Shown piece after piece: positions 59,636 to 64,000 of a stretch of 64,000 nucleotides of DNA. The DNA lies in NCBI RefSeq assembly GCF_007827045.1, contig NZ_RPFW01000001.1:1588519-1652518 (forward strand). Direction: 5' to 3'. The stretch's first letter is position 1, and each line of letters opens with the position of its first letter. The notes below the pieces were generated by a model, which did not search any database, was not told where the DNA came from, and saw only the letters and a list, made by a program, of their open reading frames with translations. The stretch is from Trebonia kvetii. GTDB taxonomy: Bacteria > Actinomycetota > Actinomycetes > Streptosporangiales > Streptosporangiaceae. The position numbers and the translations under genes are program-made.

Positions 59636-59653
59636 GTTGAATCGGAACTCCAC
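59636..59653 (-). repeat. 18-bp direct repeat, copy 1 (VEFRFN-coding)
   Basis: GTTGAATCGGAACTCCAC; on the minus strand it encodes VEFRFNM and a stop. 17 of 18 bases match 60798-60815. The two bracket the MNT/HEPN pair. Confidence 0.65.
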
Positions 59654-59732
59654 ACTGTTGCGCCACGGATAAGCATGAGTCGCGTCCCGAACCTCGTGCA
59701 TTGTCCGCAAACTGAAGAGTATCCTTCATTTT

Positions 59733-60322
59733 GTGGATAGAGGACCTGCGCCGTCGCTCTTGCCTATCCTGCGTTCCCAGCAGCAGGGCGAGATCCTGGC
59801 GCTCATGCTCGGCGATCCCGCCCTGGAACTTAGCCTGACTGAGATCGCATCCCGGACGAAGACTCCACATCCGTCGGTCTTCAGGGAAATTCAGCGCGCT
59901 GAGCAAGCCGGGCTGGTCACCACCCGCAAGGTGGGCGGCACGCGACTCGTCCGCGCAAACACGGCCGCCCTTACTATTCCGGGCTGGCGGAGGTGCTGAC
60001 CCGGGCCTTCGGAGTCCCTGCCGTCCTGGCCGAAGCCCTCTCGCCCCTGACAGGGATCGCCGCGGCCTACATTTACGGGTCCTGGGCTGCCCGTCATGAA
60101 GGTCAAGCCGGGCAGCGTCCCGTCGGGGATATCGACGTGCTGATTCTCGGCGATCCCGATCGCGACGAGCTCTACGCTGCGCTCAGCGGTGTTGAGGAGC
60201 GCCTCGGAAGGCCTGTCCAGACGGCGATCCGCGACCCCTCCTGGCTCGCCTCAGGAACGGGCTCCTTCCACGACATCGTGACCAGCCGACCACTACTCAA
60301 GCTCGTTCGGGCCCCCGACTAA
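59733..60322 (+). pseudogene. Winged-helix plus MNT nucleotidyltransferase, frameshifted
   Basis: Two frames that together form one protein of about 190 residues. The first (59733 to about 59970) is a winged helix, with LTEIASRTKTPHPSVFREI and AGLVTTRKVGGTRLVRANT. The second, from about 59972, reads YYSGLAEVLTRAFG and then the MNT core: AAYIYGSWAARHEG with the GSW motif, and PVGDIDVLILGD holding the metal aspartates. A one-base loss near 59970 separates them. MNT proteins usually act as antitoxins to HEPN toxins by AMP or nucleotide transfer. A sequencing error could also explain the shift. Confidence 0.75.
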
Positions 60323-60619
60323 CTGAGCCACGACAGCATCCTCCACTGCCATGTGCGACCCGTCGCCCCCGGTTGCGCGCAAGCCCTGCCGAGCCAGCAG
60401 CGACTCTGCGGCCATCCGGTAGGCATCATAGGCGGCGACATACGCGCCATCGATGTCCCCGCCCGCGAGCGCTGCGGCCGCCGTTGTCTCGACCCGCCGG
60501 GCCGCCCGGCCGATCAGCGCATCGGCCAGCCCGCCGAGGTCATCCGCCACGAAGCTCTCAAGGCGAGCCCGCTCGACCAAGTACCGAACCGTGCGTTCGC
60601 CCTTGCTCCAGCGCACCAC
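60293..60619 (-). CDS. HEPN-domain protein, putative toxin partner
   Basis: About 108 residues from GTG 60619, with GGGAGGCGG a few bases upstream. TVRYLVERARLESFVADDLG is followed by the HEPN core DIDGAYVAAYDAYRMAAESL, with ARQGLRATGGDGSHMAVEDA after it. HEPN proteins are often RNA-cleaving toxins or their adenylylated partners. Here the gene is on the opposite strand and overlaps the end of the MNT frame by 30 bases, an unusual convergent arrangement. Confidence 0.7.
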   Translation of the reverse strand: MVRWSKGERTVRYLVERARLESFVADDLGGLADALIGRAARRVETTAAAALAGGDIDGAYVAAYDAYRMAAESLLARQGLRATGGDGSHMAVEDAVVAQLVGGPNELE

Positions 60620-60797
60620 AGTCCGCCTCCCATCAAGCCATTTCGTTTCACGTGTTGCCGGGCAACCGATGCAGGCATTCTGCGTGAATGCGAAGAGACT
60701 AGGCGCAGGCACTGACAATGCAATCAGGCCTGAGGCTAGGAGGCGCCCGCGACCTCGAAGCGCGCGAATCGTCCGTAAATCGGCAGCACCCCTAGAC

Positions 60798-60815
60798 GTT
60801 GAAGCGGAACTCCAC
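60798..60815 (-). repeat. 18-bp direct repeat, copy 2 (VEFRFN-coding)
   Basis: GTTGAAGCGGAACTCCAC; on the minus strand it encodes VEFRFNV and a stop, the same ending as the YchF GTPase family (VEFRFNV). Pairs with 59636-59653. Confidence 0.65.
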
Positions 60816-60907
60816 GGCATGACGTTTAAATACTGCAACGGCACTTACAGACGCTGAAGGCTCAGGGCCTGGCGGCTTGCTGTGTTTGCGAGGATGATCT
60901 GGGAGTC

Positions 60908-61315
60908 ATGGGAGAGATGAACGAGGTCTTCGCGGCCCCCGACGATGAGACCGCGATCGCAGTGCTGGAGGACGGATGGGGGCCACCTGTCCACCGTGAC
61001 GATGGTCTCCGGCCCCAGGTGCTGGCCGATCTGGAGGCGCTGCTCACCGGCCGGGCCAGCCAGGAGATCGCGGCCGACCCCAGGAACGGCGCCCAGATCG
61101 CCGAGGTCTTCAACGAGGACGCCGGCGTCGCGGAGGGTGGCCTGGTGACGATCACCGACACGCTCACCCGCGCGCTGGCTGCTGCGGACACCGCGACGCT
61201 GGACGCGGTAGCGGAGACGTGGACGCACGGCGAGTACGCCGTGCGCGGGCTCGCCACCGTCGCACGCCACGCGGCAGCCCACGGCCACCGCATGTACTCC
61301 TTCTGGTACTTCTGA
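60908..61315 (+). CDS. Hypothetical acidic protein
   Basis: 135 residues from ATG 60908 (a second ATG lies nine bases on). Acidic, helical: MGEMNEVFAAPDDETAIAVL, then LRPQVLADLEALLTGRAS and LRRALAAADTATL-type repeats, with HAAAHGHRMYSFWYF at the end. Not recognised. It follows the HEPN region with clear spacing and a modest ribosome site (GGGAG). Confidence 0.6.
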   Translation: MGEMNEVFAAPDDETAIAVLEDGWGPPVHRDDGLRPQVLADLEALLTGRASQEIAADPRNGAQIAEVFNEDAGVAEGGLVTITDTLTRALAAADTATLDAVAETWTHGEYAVRGLATVARHAAAHGHRMYSFWYF

Positions 61316-61734
61316 CCCTGCTCGGGAGATCCCTGGCGAGGCTGGCGGCGGTGGCGAGCTTCCAGGGCTGGGGCTTCGGCCCAGCCCGCTGGATGTCACG
61401 TGCCGCGCGACTACGGGTTCAGCGCTGGCGTACCAGGCCCGCGACCCGGGGACTTACGATGCCGGCCAGCTGATCATCGAGGGATTCACGGTCATTCACG
61501 GAATGACGCATACATCGCTGACCTGCGCGCGCGGCTCAACACCCTGTGCCCCGAAGCCTTGGCGGGCGTGGGCAGCGATGCGGTGAGGGGGCACGTCGTG
61601 CCGGCCGGGTTCGTGGGCGGGCCCTGCTGATCCGCGACGTTTGACCCAGGGCCGCTGCGGTAACAGGAAGGCCAGGGGCGAGGGTAAGCGCCAGCAAAGC
61701 TGGTTGCCGCTCTCAGCTGACTCGTGGGGGGATC
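61316..61734. other. Intergenic region with possible gene fragment
   Basis: About 420 bases. Positions 61500-61625 read open on the plus strand as AYIADLRARLNTLCPEAL and GHVVPAGFVG, which may be a fragment of an unknown gene, but there is no start. GGGGGG lies before the next gene. Confidence 0.35.
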
Positions 61735-62169
61735 ATGAGCATTTCTGAGCAGGTAGACGCCGTGCAAGCGCGGGCAGCGGAATTGAAGAGTTCCGCTGAC
61801 CAGGCCCGGCGCGAGACGAATGAGCAGATTCAGGCGCACATCAGCCAGGCCAAGGCCGACATCGCCGCCCGTCAGAGTGCCGTCAAGGAGAAAGGCGGTC
61901 AGGCTGCCGAGCAGACGCAAAGTCAGTGGAAGTCGATGCAAGCCGATGCGGCGGCGAAGATGCAGGCTCTGCAGGACCGCATCGGCCGCCAGCGCGACCA
62001 GCATGACGTGAACCGGGCCGAACGGCAGGCCCAGGACGCGGAGATGAACGCCGCCGACGCGCTGGATTACGCTTCGTGGGCCGTGGACCAGGCACAGCTG
62101 GCTGTCCTCGATGCGGTAGACGCCCGCACGTGGGCTGACGCGCGGGCCGCCGCGTCGCCATCGAGCTAG
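61735..62169 (+). CDS. Coiled-coil protein, unknown
   Basis: 144 residues from ATG 61735, with GGGGG upstream. Almost entirely helical and rich in Ala, Gln, Lys and Glu (QARAAELKSSADQARRETN, QSQWKSMQADAAAKMQAL), with an Ala/Asp-rich last third (ALDYASWAVDQAQLAVLDA). Resembles stress-associated coiled-coil proteins of actinobacteria, but I do not recognise the family. Confidence 0.65.
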   Translation: MSISEQVDAVQARAAELKSSADQARRETNEQIQAHISQAKADIAARQSAVKEKGGQAAEQTQSQWKSMQADAAAKMQALQDRIGRQRDQHDVNRAERQAQDAEMNAADALDYASWAVDQAQLAVLDAVDARTWADARAAASPSS

Positions 62170-62325
62170 GCAACAAACGTAGCTGGCCGACCTGTCGTGT
62201 CTGCTTCTCCCATGTCGCTGGGTAGAGCGTGGCATCGATGAGGGAAAGGGCAGGGCAGAGCGTCGCTTGCCAATGTGGTAGATGCCGCTTTCGTCCGATA
62301 TTTCTCCGTCTGGAGAAGACCCGCT

Positions 62326-63678
62326 ATGAGCGTGACTGCCAACACTCGCGCAATGCTGCGCGACCGAGCAGCCGCTGTGCTGCACGGCAACGACGCAGGC
62401 AGCTGGACCAAAGCGTCACCCGTTCTGTACCCACACCAGTGGAGCTGGGACAGCGCCTTCATCGCAATCGGATGGGCGCACCTGGACGTCCAGCGGGCCA
62501 TGACCGAGCTCGAGCAGCTGTTCGCGGCGCAGTGGGCGACCGGCATGGTGCCGCACCTCGTGTTCCGGGCGGGCCCAGACCATCCTTACTTTCCCGGACC
62601 GGAGTGGTGGGACACTTCCGCCTCACCGGCGGCGCCTGCGCCGCCGGTGAAGACGACCGGGATCTGCCAGCCACCGGTGCACGCCCTGGCGCTGCAGCGA
62701 ATCTGGCAGCTGACACCAGAGGCACGGCAGCCTGAGATTCGCTCGCGCATTCAGGTGCTGTACCCGCGGATGGTCAACTGGCATCGCTATCTCGCCACCC
62801 ACCGCGACCCCGAGGCATCCGGACTGGTCACGACCTTTCACCCGTGGGAGGGCACGGACAACTCTCCGCGCTGGGACCGCGCGCTTGAGCGCATCACGGT
62901 AGCCAAGCCCGGCCCGTACACTCGCGTGGACACCAGTGAGGTTCCAGACCCGTCACAGCGGCCCACCAACTGGGACTACGACCGGTTCCTCTGGCTGGTC
63001 GAACAGCTCCGGAAATACCGGTACGACGACGCGCAGATCTACCGCGAGTACCCGTTCCTGATCAAGGACGTGTTCTTCAGCGCCATCCTCATCGCGGCGA
63101 ACGCCGCGCTGCTTGACCTAGCCGACGTAGCCGGGGCAGGCGACGACGACCGCGAGCAGCTGACCCGCTGGCTCGACCGCGGCCGCGCAGGACTGGCCAG
63201 CCGCTTCGACACTCAGACCGGCCTGTGCATCGACTACGACGTTCGCGCCGGGGAAGACATCCGGCTGCGAACGTTCGCTGGTTTCGCGCCGCTGTTCGCC
63301 CGCAGCGCGGACAGCGGTCAGCGCGCTGCCCAGCTGCGGCTTCTCGATTCCGAAGACTTCTGCGGCCATCCGCGCCTGCGCTGGCGCCTGCTGCCGAGCG
63401 CGTCCCCCGCCGAGTCGGGGTTCCAGCCGCACGACTACTGGCGCGGCCCGGTCTGGCCGGTCATCAACTGGCTGTTGTGGGAGGCGCTGAACATGCTCGG
63501 CTGCTCCGCCCGCGCGGACGAGATCCGCAGCGACTCACTCAGCCAGATCGCCGCCGGGGGGATCGGCGAGTATTTCGAGCCGTTCACCGGCAAGCAGCTC
63601 GGCTCGCCGCAGCAGTCCTGGACGGCCGCAGTCACGCTGGACTGGACGGCCTCCGATCACGGCGGCGAACCGAGCTAA
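62326..63678 (+). CDS. GH63-type glycoside hydrolase (mannosyl/glucosylglycerate hydrolase-like)
   Basis: 450 residues from ATG 62326, with GGAGAA upstream. An (alpha/alpha)6-barrel enzyme. Landmarks are PHQWSWDSAFIAIGWAHLD near the N-terminus, TTFHPWEGTDNSPRWDRAL (catalytic Asp), RPTNWDYDRFLWLVEQLRK and the end block GGIGEYFEPFTGKQLGSPQQ (catalytic Glu). WRGPVWPVINWLLWEAL precedes it. The motif set matches GH63 mannosylglycerate/glucosylglycerate hydrolases, which recycle compatible solutes. There is no signal peptide, so it acts in the cytoplasm. Substrate by similarity only. Confidence 0.82.
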   Translation: MSVTANTRAMLRDRAAAVLHGNDAGSWTKASPVLYPHQWSWDSAFIAIGWAHLDVQRAMTELEQLFAAQWATGMVPHLVFRAGPDHPYFPGPEWWDTSASPAAPAPPVKTTGICQPPVHALALQRIWQLTPEARQPEIRSRIQVLYPRMVNWHRYLATHRDPEASGLVTTFHPWEGTDNSPRWDRALERITVAKPGPYTRVDTSEVPDPSQRPTNWDYDRFLWLVEQLRKYRYDDAQIYREYPFLIKDVFFSAILIAANAALLDLADVAGAGDDDREQLTRWLDRGRAGLASRFDTQTGLCIDYDVRAGEDIRLRTFAGFAPLFARSADSGQRAAQLRLLDSEDFCGHPRLRWRLLPSASPAESGFQPHDYWRGPVWPVINWLLWEALNMLGCSARADEIRSDSLSQIAAGGIGEYFEPFTGKQLGSPQQSWTAAVTLDWTASDHGGEPS

Positions 63679-64000
63679 TCCTCGGTGCTGGGCGGCTCGC
63701 CCTCGATCGTGCGCTGGCGGGCAGCCCGCACTAGAGCATGGCGGAGCTCCTTCGCGAGCACTCTATTCGGGCGCCGCAGGCCTTGGCGGGTGCCGGTCCC
63801 GGTCATGGTGGCCGGGCCCGGTATCGACACTCCCTCAGGCCCACACCGCCGGCCCTGCCTTCGCCGCGGAGGCGATCATGGAATTCGAAGATCCCAACCG
63901 GAGGTCAGACCACGTGGCGAACGCGCGGCCGAATGTCATGGGCTGTCCTCGATGCCGCCTTCGTGGCCGGGCGGGAGGTCAGTTGCTCCGTGAATGGTGA
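63679..64000. other. Window end, no gene recognised
   Basis: About 320 bases. No reading frame with a recognisable product or ribosome site. It may hold the start of a gene beyond the window. Confidence 0.3.

Noticed and set aside
60620..60844. N-terminal extension of the HEPN frame
   Set aside because: No similarity to HEPN proteins; the GTG near 60619 has a ribosome site and gives a normal length.
1..64000. tRNA, rRNA or CRISPR arrays
   Set aside because: No cloverleaf-like pattern, rRNA segment or regularly spaced repeat was found by eye; a tRNAscan or CRISPR search would settle it.

Overview
The window is high-GC, with dense genes, many GTG/TTG starts and strong GGAGG-type ribosome sites. 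It carries lineage markers: FO synthase (F420) genes, a WhiB7-type regulator, a mycoredoxin, an ANTAR protein and the actinobacterial block zincin / ThiF-like / ABC1 kinase / whiB7 / uvrD2 / mycoredoxin. That block has the same order as the Mycobacterium tuberculosis Rv3195-Rv3198A neighbourhood. This is an actinomycete chromosome; I cannot name the genus from the sequence.

Layout. 1-3.6 kb: a CofH-like protein lacking its radical-SAM cysteines beside an intact CofG, then an AlkA-type glycosylase and a HAD hydrolase. 3.6-8.8 kb: an FkbM methyltransferase lying between remnants of its neighbours, an NDP-sugar pyrophosphorylase, a GT4 glycosyltransferase, a PDZ/Lon-like protease and MoaE. 8.8-11.1 kb: a graveyard of group II intron and IS110 fragments. 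11.2-32.1 kb: a more A/T-rich exopolysaccharide locus. It holds a GH16/ricin enzyme, a flippase, three membrane proteins, GT2 enzymes, an alpha-1,2-fucosyltransferase with GDP-fucose synthesis genes (gmd, fcl), a polysaccharide deacetylase and an epimerase. Three IS elements interrupt it, and a tandem duplication has left decayed copies. 32.5-43.8 kb: the conserved housekeeping/stress block with whiB7, whose leader carries a promoter, a 104-codon ORF and a terminator-like hairpin. 43.9-54.2 kb: a Tcp-like (VirB) type IV secretion operon with no visible relaxase or coupling protein. 54.6-64 kb: a Tat-exported phospholipase C, an mraY away from any dcw cluster, small genes, a damaged MNT/HEPN pair and a GH63-type hydrolase.

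How the genes fit together. The pyrophosphorylase (if it makes GDP-mannose), Gmd, Fcl and the GT11 enzyme form a complete route to a fucosylated surface glycan. The flippase, GT2 enzymes, deacetylase and GH16 enzyme could export and tailor that glycan. The locus sits between PDZ-protease/moaE and the epimerase/zincin pair, and it looks inserted. The most notable observations are the cysteine-less CofH, the whiB7 leader architecture, the readable nesting order of two IS elements, the duplicated deacetylase-GT2-epimerase unit and the relaxase-less secretion operon.
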